A stretch of 64,000 nt of DNA from NCBI RefSeq assembly GCF_000264905.1, contig NW_006763132.1:2668023-2732022 (forward strand). Direction: 5' to 3'. Positions 11,956-23,722 of the stretch are shown here, piece by piece. Both the position numbers and the translations under genes were made by a program. This DNA comes from Stereum hirsutum FP-91666 SS1. Taxonomy: Eukaryota > Basidiomycota > Agaricomycetes > Russulales > Stereaceae. Every line of letters starts with the position of its first letter. Within the stretch, counting starts at the first letter, position 1. Under the pieces are notes generated by a model. It did not search any database. It saw only the letters and a program-made list of their open reading frames with translations, and was not told the origin of the DNA.

Positions 11956-12913
11956 GAGTATTGACGAGAGCTTACGAGCTCTGTTTTGACGTTGGCGGAA
12001 AGCCTTCGCTGATGGTGGAGGCGGATATCTGTACGTCGAAATGACGATCCTCTAGGTGTACGGTTGACTGATACTGATATAGGCAGGGACTTGAGATATT
12101 TGTTGTGGCCACGAGCCTGTGCTAATTTCTTCTGCTCCGGTGGCGCAGGTTGTTGCTCATACATCTGATTGAAAGGGATTGAACAAGGGAATCTATGGTT
12201 TAATTGGGTGATTTCACGGCATGAGGCTCATGGGATATATATTCGCCTCCCCCGTGTGGTACCATACGGCATATGGTAGGATAAATAAAGGTTTTTCAGC
12301 CTGGCGTTAAGGGTCCACATCAGTTGGGATAGTAGAAGCTGACAAGCAGAACTATTGCGAAAAAAAAATCGAACATAGAAAGTTCACAGAGCTGGGTCCA
12401 GTAGATGACAACTGTCGCCCTGGAGCAGTATCTACGAGAGTAAGTGCCATGATTGTCTCAAAGACCTCCCGGAATCCCATCTACACATTGGTGTTCTCCG
12501 AGTCGGCGATGCTGTCAGTTTGAAGTACGCAGGGGCAGAGTGATGACTTCTGAGCACCGATAGAGTAGATCATAGGCCCCACATGTAAGAGTAAAGCCGA
12601 ATCAGTAGTACCTGTCCCCACGGTCAAGTAATTGATATCGCGGAGTGGCGGAGGAGGGAGGGAGGAGGACAGTCGTTCTCCTGACGCGTGGACCAACTTC
12701 CGCTCCTTGTCGATCAAGGTCGATCACCGGAAGTCCGAGATCCGCTGGGGCCTTCTTCCAGATAAGATAATAAAACGATCTCAGATGCGCAGGAGATCGC
12801 CGAAGGAGATCACAATTTTCTGCTAATCTCAAGCATGTTCTAGTCCCGAACGAGCTCCGTACAATACTTTTCACCCTCAACCACCACAAACTCCCTTCGA
12901 CTCACCTCACAAA
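11956..12913. other. Intergenic region
   Basis: No coding signal could be supported. The last part upstream of 12914 must carry the GMP synthase promoter and 5' UTR. An AATAAA-like element occurs near 12,281. Confidence 0.4.
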
Positions 12914-15086
12914 ATGGCCGAAATTCACGATCAGTTCGACACGATTCTCATCCTTGACTTTGGCTCTCAGGTAGACCTTTGGCTTTACCAGCACTGAGTT
13001 GCTGAAGCCGACTCACTATCCAGTACAGCCATCTTATCACAAGAAGATGCCGTGAACTCAACGTCTACGCAGAACTCATGCCATGCACGCAAAAGATCAA
13101 GGATCTGTCGTGGAAACCCAAAGGTGCGTTGACTCAATGCATGATAATGTGCCAAAACGATTGACCAGTAATTCGGGCGATAGGCATTATCCTGTCGGGC
13201 TCGCCTTACTCTGTCTATGACTCCGATGCTCCTCATGTGGACCCAGAGATTTTTGCTTTGGGTGTACCGATTCTCGGTATCTGCTATGGGCTGCAGGTAC
13301 GTTCCACTCATCAATTCGTGCCTGACTGCTCTTGCATCTCCTCACCATCCGTATGTGGCGACAGGAGATCGCATGGAACCTGAAGGGAAAGGTCGCTCAG
13401 TGCGACCACCGCGAATACGGTTTCGCGAACGTCCAAATCAGCAAAATAGGAGGCCCGAATGCGTCCGCGGATGCGTTGCTCGAGGGTCTCGGGGATGAGA
13501 TGCAGGTTTGGATGTCCCACGGCGACCAACTGTCCCAAGCGCCACCAGACTTCCATACCATCGGTCAAACCAGCAACGCGCCCTTCGCTGCCATCGCTCA
13601 CAACTCGAAGCCTATCTACGGTATTCAATTCCACCCCGAGGTGACTCACTCGCCACGAGGAAAGGAGGTGATCGGACGGTTCGTTTTGAACATCTGTGAG
13701 TGTAAGACTAACTGGACTATGGTATGTAATCGTTCATATCCTTTGTTTGGTGCTCGTGTTCTGATCTTGCCTTTGAAATAGGAAGAGTTTATCGGAAAGG
13801 AGATTGCCCGCATTCGGGATATTTGTGGCCCTAAGGGTCGTGTCATCGGTGCTGTCAGTGGTGGTGTCGATAGCACCGTTGCAGCGAAGTTGATGCACGA
13901 AGCTATTGGAGACAGGTTCGTGCCAGAAACCTTCTCTTTTGTTTCTCTCGGTTTTATCTTCTCGTTGTATAGGTTCCATGCCATCATGGTCGACAACGGT
14001 GTTCTCCGCCTCAACGAAGCCGCCCAAGTCAACGAAATGCTGAACAAAGACCTCGGCGTGAACCTCACCGTCGTCGACGCTTCATCTCTCTTCCTGTCCC
14101 GGCTCGAAGGTGTTGAGGACCCCGAACAAAAGCGCAAGATCATCGGCAACACTTTCATCAACGTCTTCGAGGAACAGGCAACCAAGATCGAGGCCGCCGC
14201 GGAGGAGGAAGAGAAGACGGGCGCGGAGAAGAAGGGAAAGGTTGAGTGGTTGTTGCAAGGAACACTTTACCCCGACGTTATCGAAAGTATCAGCTTCAAG
14301 GGCCCCAGTGCGACGATCAAGACGCATCATAACGTTGGAGGGTTGTTGAAAGATATGAAGTTGAAGTTGATCGAGCCGTTGAGGGAGCTTTTCAAGGGTA
14401 AGCCACTTCGCCCTCCATTGTCGATATTTCCCGTATCTTATTGGACTCCATATTTGCATAGATGAAGTCCGCGCGCTCGGTCGTCTCCTTGGCATCCCCG
14501 CCAACCTCGTTGGCCGTCACCCCTTCCCCGGCCCAGGTCTCGCCATCCGTATTCTCGGTCCTATCACCCGCGACCAGGTCAAAATTTTGCAGCAGGCAGA
14601 CAGCATCTACATCGAGGAGATCCGCGCCGCTGGACTTTATAACCAGATCAGCCAGGCGTTCGCGGTCCTTCTTCCTGTCAAGGCCGTCGGTGTGATGGGT
14701 GACAAGCGCACTTACGAGCAGGTCCGTCCAATACTCGTATTAGCCGATATCGTTTGACTAGATTGTTGATTGTGGGTAAAACAAAAGGTTATCGCTCTTC
14801 GTGCAGTCCAGTCAGAGGACTTCATGACTGCAGACTGGTAAGTCGCGTTGCTTCGTGGTTCGACTTGGTACTAGGTCCTGAACACTCTGCCGTGTAGGTT
14901 CGTCTTCCCCGCCGAGGTCCTCAGGAAAATCTCGTCCAGGATCACAAACGAGGTAGCCGGTATCAACCGAGTCACCTACGATATCTCGTCAAAGCCGCCC
15001 GCCGTATGTTTTACCTCTTTTCTGTATGCTCCGATACGTATTGGACTGACGCTTTTTTGCAATTGCAGACGGTCGAGTGGCTCTAA
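12914..15086 (+). CDS. GUA1: GMP synthase (glutamine-hydrolysing)
   Basis: Ten exons join in phase to 539 residues, the normal length for a eukaryotic GMP synthase. It makes GMP from XMP, ATP and glutamine in purine biosynthesis, in the cytosol. The N-terminal class I glutamine amidotransferase domain begins at ILILDFGSQ. It has the nucleophile Cys in GICYGLQ (exon 3 end) and the His-Glu pair in FHPEVTHS. The ATP-pyrophosphatase domain has the PP-loop SGGVDST (near 13,860), then DNGVLRLNE and TLYPDVIES. The C-terminal dimerisation domain has [13 protein letters not shown] and ends in TVEWL, the usual terminus. The start ATG at 12914 gives the expected short lead before the first beta strand. 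All key residues are present. The N-terminal exons are small, while the domain core is in exons 4, 6 and 7. Confidence 0.97.
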
Positions 15087-15776
15087 ACGAGTTCATCTGC
15101 TCCTGTACGCGATATCGCTTGTTTTTTGGAACGGCACCTCACCCAAAAGGATGTCGAGTGAGCGGAATGCTTGAAGAAACTAGGCGGTTGTTGAGACTTA
15201 TAGTGTAGTATTTGGACAATTCGAAGCGGGCAAGGAGGACGTCAAACTGAAGTTCTGGTTACATTTTGTGTACCCCCATTATCATAATACAGGGCTTTGG
15301 GATAAAATGTACTGCATAGACCTAAATCGTTGAGATACTTCGCAACTCCGTGACAGCAGTTTCAGTTTGCGATCGTTGTTCACGGGTCTACAGGACGAGA
15401 TGTTCGGGTTGCACGGGATACGGATATTTAATAACAAGAGGAATGAACGAGGACTGAATAAATAACGTGAAAAAAGACTTCTGCAAAGAGAATGCTATGA
15501 GTCCATGCCAACTACATAGTACTCATGAGAGTTCGAACGTAGACGGTGTGTGTGGCGGTGGCCCCTCAGAGTTCGGGGACCGTCGGGATCCGAAGTGGGA
15601 TTGGTCATGGCGTGGCGGAACGCGTGCGTCATCCAGCCTGATAATCTTTCACTTCGCGCTCACAAAGCTCAACGTCTCCCAAGCGCTCGCGAGAGTGCAC
15701 TCGTCGTCCCCTCTTTCTTTCTTTATTGTCGTTCACAATACTTTCGTAGGCTGGTGCACACTTTCTTGGGCGACAG
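15087..15776. other. Intergenic region before the Lon gene
   Basis: Two same-strand genes flank this gap. It should hold the GMP synthase 3' UTR and the Lon promoter. The short open frames across it lack family signals. Confidence 0.4.
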
Positions 15777-18700
15777 ATGAACATATTTGCCAGCGTTCGC
15801 GCGGCGGCAGCGTCGAGCTCGGCCACACGAGCGTCGGCGTCAGCACATCGCGTGCTGCGAGCTCGGACGACACTGCGACCGCGTATACTCCCAGCCATAC
15901 TCGAACGTCGGTCATGTTATTCGACGGTCGTCGACTATTATTCTCCCTCGGGACACGACCGACTACGTCTCGATGATGGATCGCGAGGCGAATCCGGGAG
16001 CAGCAGTTCGTCTGAGTCATCTGCACCACCCTCTTCCTCGTCTTCAGGCGACAACCCGGACGGTTCAGATCCACCAGACTCATCCCCACCACCACCGGAA
16101 TCCCCACCAAACCCATCACAACCGGCAGCCACGTCTATTTCGCGCCAATCCGTACCCGAAATCTATCCCCAGGTCCTCGCTCTACCTATTGCTCGAAGAC
16201 CGCTCTTCCCTGGTTTCTACAAGGCAGTCGTCGTTCGTAACCCACAGGTCGTCGCTGCGATCAAGGAGATGATGAAGCGCGGCCAACCCTATCTCGGTGC
16301 TTTCCTTCTCAAGGACGAACAGGCAGATTCAGACGTCATTACGGATATAAACTCGGTTCACCCTGTCGGCGTTTTCGCGCAGATCACGAGCGTGTTCGCG
16401 GCGAATACACCAGGGGCGAAGGAGGATGAGAAGGAAGAAGGCTTGACGGCTGTGCTTTATCCTCATAGACGGATTAAGATTACGGATCTTGTTAAGGCTG
16501 GTGGTGGCGTGGAAGCTGCTGCACCTTCTACGGTCAAGGTCGAGAGCGTCGCTGAGGATACACCTCAGCAGTTGGAGACCCCACCTTCGACGCCGAGCAC
16601 GGAAACTGGTGATCTGCCCGCTGATCATGTCTCCAAGATTCATCCGACTCCGTTGCAGACATCGTTCCTCCAGGACTACGACATCTCCATCGTCAACATC
16701 GAGAATCTCACGACTCAGCCGTTCAACAAAGACGATCAGTATATTCGCGCCTTCATGTCCGAGATTGTTTCCGTCTTCAAGGACATTGCCCAGTTGAACC
16801 CGCTTTTCCGAGACCAGATCACCAACTTCTCGATCAACCAGGTCGCCTCGAACGTCTTCGACGAACCGGACAAACTCGCAGACTTCGCGGCCGCAGTCTC
16901 TACCGGCGAGGTCGGTGAACTGCAGGACGTGCTCGAGAGTCTCGTCGTCGAAGATCGGTTGCGCAAAGCCTTGTTAGTGTTGAAGAAAGAGCTGATCAAC
17001 GCGCAGCTGCAGAGCAAGCTTTCGAGGGACGTGGATTCGAAGATTGCGAAGCGGCAGAGGGAGTATTACTTGATGGAACAGCTGAAGGGGATCAAGAAGG
17101 AACTGGGTATGGAGAGCGACGGGAAAGATAAGTTAATCGAGAAGTTCAAGGAGAGAGCAGCATCGTTGAACATGCCCGAAATGGTCAAGAAGGTATTCGA
17201 CGAGGAGCTGAACAAGCTCGCTCACCTTGAACCTGCTGCGTCCGAGGCAAATGTCACGCGGAACTACCTCGATTGGCTCACCCAAGTATGTATCTCACCC
17301 TCGTCTTCGTCTTTCCTCTCTGTTTACCATTGGTCCGTTTTCAGATTCCCTGGGGCCAACACTCCACCGAAAACTACTCTATTTCCCACGCCACCCAAGT
17401 CCTCAACGACGACCACTACGGCCTGAAAGACGTCAAAGAGCGTATCCTCGAGTTCCTCGCTGTAGGCAAACTCCGCGGCACAGTCGAAGGTAAAATCATC
17501 TGTCTCGCCGGTCCTCCCGGTGTCGGCAAAACCTCCATTGGCAAGTCCATCGCGCGTGCGCTCAACCGCCAGTTCTTCAGGTTCTCGGTCGGTGGGTTGA
17601 CGGACGTGGCGGAGATCAAGGGACATAGGAGGACATATGTGGGCGCGTTGCCGGGGAAGATCATTCAGGCGTTGAAAAGGGTGGGCACGGAGAATCCGTT
17701 GGTGTTGATTGACGAGGTGGATAAGATTGGGAGAGGGATTAACGGGGATCCGGCGAGTGCGTTGTTGGAGATGTTGGATCCGGAGCAGAATACGGCGTTC
17801 TTGGACCATTAGTGAGTCTTGCTCGTTTACTTTTCTTAACGTTCAATTTTTTAGACTGTAAGTGAACTAATGTGTTTCGGTTGAACAGTATGGACGTCCC
17901 GGTCGATCTCTCTCGCGTTTTATTCGTGTGTACCGCTAACGTCCTCGATACCATCCCCGCGCCACTCCTCGACCGTATGGAGGTTCTCGAAGTGAGCGGC
18001 TACGTTTCTGAGGAGAAATCCGTTATCGCGGACAAGTATCTCGGCCCTCAGGCCAAGGAGGCTTCCGGATTGAAGGATGCCGACGTCGTTCTCGACCCGA
18101 CCGCAGTGGACACACTCATCAAGTACTACTGCCGGGAGAGCGGAGTCAGGAATCTGAAGAAGCACATTGACAAAGTACGTTCCACCAGCCACTTGACGTC
18201 TTATAGACTATATTTTCTGTGAGCTGGGTAGCTGACTTTGACCTTACTCGGGCTGTCTATCTGTGTTGTATAGATCTATCGCAAAGCTGCGTTGAAAATT
18301 GTCCAGGATTTGGGCGAAGAGGCCTTCCCTGAGGCCGCCGCTGTTTCTGCCCACCCCACGGACGCCCAAGGCAATCCGAAGTCCGTCGAATCTGCGAACC
18401 CACCACCGAACGAACCTGCCGCGCCTGAAACTTCCACCCCTTCCCCTGCTACCGCCACATCATCTACCGCCACCACAACCTCTGACTCTTCGCCTGCGGC
18501 TTCCGAGACGCCATCCACCGAAAACACGGATAAATCTGTGTCGACGGAGGACAAGGAGAAGTCTGTCACGACCGAGGCTCGTAAGCCCCTGAAGGTTCCG
18601 GAGACCGTGCATGTGCGGATCACACCAGAGAACTTGAAGGATTATGTGGGTCCGCCGGTGTATTATAAGGATAGGATGTATGTAAGGGCGCCACCACCGG

Positions 18701-19509
18701 GCGTAAGCACCGGTCTTGGGTATTTGGGCAATGGATCAGGGGCAGTCATGCCAATTGAGGCTACGGTGCGTTTTTCCCTCTTCATCTCCAAACCTCATGG
18801 CCACTTGCATAGAAGAAATGCTGACGAGGAATATATGAATGGATAGACTATGCCAGGTAAAGGCAACATACAACTGACCGGTAAACTGGGCGAAGTCATC
18901 CGCGAGTCGGCGCAGATCGCGTTGAGCTGGGTGAAGGCGCATGCGTACGAGCTTGGGATCACGAAGAATGCGGAGGACCAGTTCTTGACGGAGAGAGATA
19001 TCCATGTGCACATGCCGGAGGGTGCGATCGGGAAGGAGGGGCCGAGCGCGGGGTGTGCGTTGACAAGCGCGTTTGTCAGTTTGTTTACGAAGACGAGGAT
19101 CAGTTCTGATATCGGTGCGTTCGGTTCTTCCCCTCTTCTCTTTTACTTCCGTGTCTTGAATTTGGAGTGCAAAGTTGTGCTGACTGTATGTGGGTTTTTG
19201 GTCACTTCTCTGTGAATAGCGATGACTGGCGAGATCTCGCTCGTTGGCCAGGTCCTCCCAGTCGGTGGTCTGAAGGAAAAGATTCTCGCTGCGCATCGCG
19301 CTGGTATCAAGACTATCCTCGCCCCAGCCGCTAACAGGGCAGATATTGAGGAGAACGTCCCGGAGAGCGTGAAGACGGGCATCAAGTTCGTTTATGTCGA
19401 GGATATCAGGGAGGTGCTGCAGGAGGTGTTCAAGGGGAGCGAGGCGGCGGAGAGGTGGAAGGTGACGTTGCCGGTGGATAGGGACGAGGATGGCAATGTT
19501 TACTCTTAG
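15777..19509 (+). CDS. PIM1: Mitochondrial Lon protease homolog
   Basis: Six exons (15777-17285, 17345-17811, 17889-18174, 18274-18765, 18847-19114, 19220-19509) give 1,103 residues, close to yeast Pim1. It is an ATP-dependent serine protease of the matrix that degrades misfolded proteins. The N-terminus is Ala/Arg-rich and lacks acidic residues, as in a mitochondrial presequence. A Pro/Ser-rich linker follows, then the Lon substrate-binding domain (from [18 protein letters not shown]). The AAA+ domain has Walker [10 protein letters not shown] and Walker [12 protein letters not shown] low-complexity Ala/Pro/Ser/Thr insertion of about 90 residues (near 18,320-18,590) lies after the AAA+ module, a common feature of fungal Lon. 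The protease domain has the catalytic Ser in EGPSAG and the Lys in [14 protein letters not shown]. Both catalytic residues are intact. Confidence 0.96.
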
Positions 19510-20615
19510 AGGAGGACGTTCTGATTTACTTTCTGTGTGTCGATGCCCGCACAACACCATCAAATTCCAGCAGTCACCCCACACATACACACCCACGACA
19601 TTCACCACTTGCCACCTATACATGGAGGCCCTCATTCACCCCCACGCTTTCCATTCGATGAATACCGACCATTGCTGAATGCGAGCTATCTATAACCTCC
19701 TCACTACACCTTTACCATCTGCTTTCGCGTACGTAGCATTATTATCTGCATGTATTTTAGAGTCTCCGGGTTTGCTTCCTTGCTCGCTCTCCCACCTGCC
19801 ATCATAACACGCTCTCAACTCATTTCCTCTCTGCATCTTGACGGTGTTGAAAGCGGCTACACTTTGACTGAGCTCCGACCGAACCCTGCCGCAGTAGACT
19901 CTTGCTCGAACTGAGGTACCTCGAAGGTTGCGTTGTCCGTGGTGATTGAGTTTAGCTGGTGGCGACGCCACACCGGCTTCCTCCGAACCATCAGTCCTCG
20001 TTCCGATTCGCGCCACTTCCGAAACTTCCAACTTTGTAGAGCTTCCTCCAAAATCTGGTCTCTAGCTTCTGAGTAAACATTTTGTACTTAGGCGGCTTGC
20101 TCATTTTTGAGAATATCTGAGTGCGGTGTTTCTTATTCAGAATCCTTCGCTTCCGATAGACCTGACGTCCAATTTGTAGAAACGAGTTTACTATTGTGTA
20201 TCTTGCGCCATCATCAACTCAGCAACACGTTAAGTCCACTTTGCTGCTACTACTTTCGTGGCTTCTTTGATTCTGCACATAGAGTCTCCTCAACCTACAT
20301 ACTTAACACGGACACTAGTACTAGTTCGGTCTTGGCCAGATGTAAGCTGTTGGAGCTATAATTATTGTCTTTAAATCTATCTCATCGGGCTCGACTACGT
20401 ACTGACATCTTAAGTCCCACGCATTCATGAATTTCACTGCGGCCTGGTAGAACTGGCAGACTGACATATACGACGGTGCCGGTAGTGCATGATAGTTGCG
20501 ACAACCCGCGCCTTACATATATATTTAATACAGACATGGTCCTCTCCGTGGGCACAAATCATACATCCCAAAAAGATCATAACAAGCAAGAAAGTGCGCC
20601 CTTGCATACCCGACA
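19510..20615. other. Convergent intergenic region
   Basis: The gap separates the conserved left block from the accessory island. It contains one copy of a dispersed repeat (19943-19987). No gene is supported. Confidence 0.45.
19943..19987. repeat. Dispersed repeat, copy 1
   Basis: About 45 nt resemble 36173-36216 in the same orientation, with roughly 8 mismatches by eye. The shared part runs from ATTGAGTTTAG through a 6-bp inverted repeat (GTGGCG-N-CGCCAC) to TTCCTCCGA. Only the flanks outside this core differ strongly. Confidence 0.55.
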
Positions 20616-22479
20616 TTAGGCTGGCTGAAACCACTCCGTAGAACGTGAACTCTCATATTTGCTCAGGACCCGGGGCGTTGTCGGCTTGCGATCGCTTTGC
20701 ATGTTGGCTAGCGGTATGCCATTCTCCGTGCGCTCGAAGACGTTTGTGGGGCCCATGACTTCGATACGGATGTTAAATGTGATTCTGCTGATGAGTGTCG
20801 CCGAGAACCTGCATTTTGACCGCATGAGGCGATAGTGAGCCGACTATGGTGTGAGTACAATGTATGAAGGAATAGAACTGACGCAGCTGTCGGTCTGTTC
20901 AAGACAGCGCAAATGATACCGGTCACATGTAAGCTCGGTAGTCAGATAGAGAGACGACGATTTGAGACATACACGGCGGCAATAGCTCTCAGTCCTGTTG
21001 GCGCGTGGAGAATCATGACTGCCCACAGTAGATTGAAAGAAAATATCGCGCTGAAACACCAAAATCGAAAGTGAGAAACCGCTCGAGTGAAGATGACTCA
21101 AGGATACTAACAAGTAATACAGCGCCCCATCCCGGATCAAGCACTGCGTTAGAGTACTTCGTCTGGACCCAACAACAGGGTACATCTTGTAGAGGTAGAA
21201 GGTCCTCGCCATGGTGAGAACAAAAATAAGAGTCTCGAAGCCTAGCTCGAAGAGTACATATATAGGAGACAGAGACCCTCTGCACGTACGGGGGTTTATT
21301 AGCAATAGCTTCCATCTCAGACATGTAAAATTTATCTGTACTCACGCTCGCTTCGGAGGTAGAAAGATACAAACTACGAGACAGATCATGCAAACGTTGA
21401 TAAATGTGCGGGGAATAGGAATAGCGTACTATGGAACTCAGTGTTATCGATCGGATCGGGGGCAGCTACAAGTTGGAAACATAAAATACGTGAGTGAAGC
21501 TGCATTTCGTGGACGACGGACAAAGTGATACTTACGCCCGCTACCGGGGAATGTCCAGATCCAAAAACCAATCACAGTTTGCACTATCATGAGGATAAGA
21601 AATCCCGCCAATATTATCCGATTCTTGTTGTAGAACGCATAGATTCTGGTACGACATGGGCCTAAGTTGTAAACTCCGAAACGAATTGTCTCACGCACCG
21701 AACGATGAGCATGGAATCTGCAAGTAAGGCCACCGGAACACTTACTCCCAAAGGGAGGAAGTAGCTCCATTTCGCACAACTAGAATCATTTCGGGTATGA
21801 ATTTCGAGCCAACGGTCAAGAATGAGACTCTAACACTTACCTTTCTCCAGTCATTCTCGTAGAAAAATAGCCTAAAAGGGACGACCTCATTATAACCCGG
21901 ATGCTTGATCTCGACGTGCAGGTGTGACGCTATGGACCACTTACCGTAGGCAACAACTATCATAGCCGAAAGGGCATAATAACGGAGCTGACCCCCGATT
22001 GGTCAGGTAAGCTAGATGAGACTATCACGTACTTACGAAGGACTCACGAGGAGGAAGATGTATGTTGCTAAGAGTGATCAATCAGCGAAAGAAATGGATG
22101 TACATTTGTCATGTAAGCCTACGCAGCCGTTTATTCCTTTTCCATATTGTCTGAATCTGAACTAGAGGTCATCCTCGATTATTGGCATCTAAATATGAAA
22201 GGCCTTACCTCGTCTGGCAGTGTGCAAAGATAGTCCCAAATCACGACTGTCAGGGCGGCCAAGAAGAAATACTGGTGCAAACTATCGTCACCAATGATGC
22301 ATATGGCTGTTCGTAAGATATTTTGTCACCTTATTAACGAGGCTGGTTTGCAGAATAATCGGGTGTTATCGGCAAAAGTAGTTGAGGCAACAATTTTGAA
22401 TATGGTAGACGTACATTTGTGACAAGTCCTGCTCTATTGCAGGTGTAAGTCCGCTCGATGCGAGTGCAGTGGCCAACAT
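20616..22479 (-). CDS. DUF6533 seven-helix membrane protein, copy a
   Basis: The protein starts at MLATALASSGLTP (exon 22479-22415), followed by a 13-nt exon (22342-22330) and the exon that opens the DUF6533 domain (YFFLAALTVVIWDYLCTLPDEV). Later exons give RYYALSAMIVVAYG, VYAFYNKNRIILAGFLILMI with FWIWTFPGSG, a segment with LYKMYPVVGSRRSTLTQCL, and the terminal ISRITFNIRIEVMG and ERTENGIPL. Hydrophobic segments add up to about seven helices, typical of this agaricomycete family. The family's biochemical role is unknown, and a receptor-like function has only been guessed from topology. It is the first gene of the accessory island and a paralog of the genes at 38,179 and 45,511. Internal exon ends were not all fixed. 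Confidence 0.78.
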
Positions 22480-23722
22480 GGAAGAACAGGAAGTTGAATG
22501 CGAAGCACAGCTGAGTTGATTACCTGGAGGGAACCCGAAGTACGCGCGTCAACTGGAGACACCGGGCCACATTGATCTACCTTTCACAAGCTATATGTGT
22601 TTGTGAATCGCCACCACTAAACTGGTCTTGACTTGAAGAGGCGTCAAAATTCCTGGATTGTAACCGTCCAGGTGTGAGTAAGCGTACGTTGTCCTCTCCA
22701 GAGCGGAGGTAAGGCATAAGGTTTGATACTCTCGGGCATCTAGGTCCATCTGGTCTCCCATGATCTGAGGCAAGTCGCTTACCTGTCAGTGTAAAGATCA
22801 CCGCGCTCGCCCCTCTGTGATGGAAACCGTGATATGGAGAGGTTTATTTTTATCAGAATATCGCCGCACCTTCTTCCTGCATGGGAGAAATGGCCGCTAT
22901 GACCATAGAGAGATCTTCTCTCTGGAGAGAGCGGGTGGTCATCTGTCAAAGCGAGGTCCTTGTCACTTGACGAACATCATTGCGGGTCGACAAAAATAAG
23001 TCGCCTGAGAATTACGCTGCAGTCCTGCGTACTGTAGACGCTGATATTTCCCAAAGACTGTCACTGATTGTATCTCCTGAGACCGACTCTGCTGCTCGAG
23101 CCACGCTTGAAGGATCGTTCACTGAGAGATATCATGTCTGTGAAGTCTGTGGCTATGTCCCCAGTCATGATAGAGTTTCAGTGCATAACGCCGCGGCGCT
23201 TTGTGGGTACCGCGGTACAGCGAGGTAATGAAACAAAGGGCATTGCATTGGGAGAAAAAGACCGAGGCGTCTGCAAGAATGCTGGAGTGATAAGTGAAGA
23301 AACAACCGGCGAGAGACAGCGCCGTGTTTGGTCGAACCAAAGTTACGTAAGATCCTGACAAATTGTGTGGGCCGGCTGCATTTGGGCTACATATTCGAGG
23401 ATATTTGGACCAGTTTCAACAAGTTACAGACCGGCCTGATGCCCAGCCTAAGGGGAACGACAGAGGTATCTCAGCTACGTTTGGTTGTGTCTGCCCTCGC
23501 TAAGTTGAACTCCTCGGAGAACGAGAGCCTTGGAATGGCCTTGCAGTGTCCAATCAGGGTGTCTGCAGGCTGTGGTCCTCGAGTTCTCAAAGCCGAGCGT
23601 TAGTACGTTTTGAATCGACTCGTATTGTGACATATTCTTGGTAATCAACACGAGGTAACAAATAGTGCAGACAACGAATGTATCTATCCAATTTACCAAG
23701 TGGGAATCTAGATCCCCCGATT
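22480..23722. other. Intergenic region
   Basis: No coding signal is supported. It lies between the 5' end of DUF6533-a and the 3' end of the adenylate-forming enzyme gene. Confidence 0.4.

Noticed and set aside
11775..12164. 129-codon minus-strand frame overlapping the small membrane protein
   Set aside because: It is Pro/Ser-rich with no family signal and overlaps the end of a better-supported plus-strand gene.
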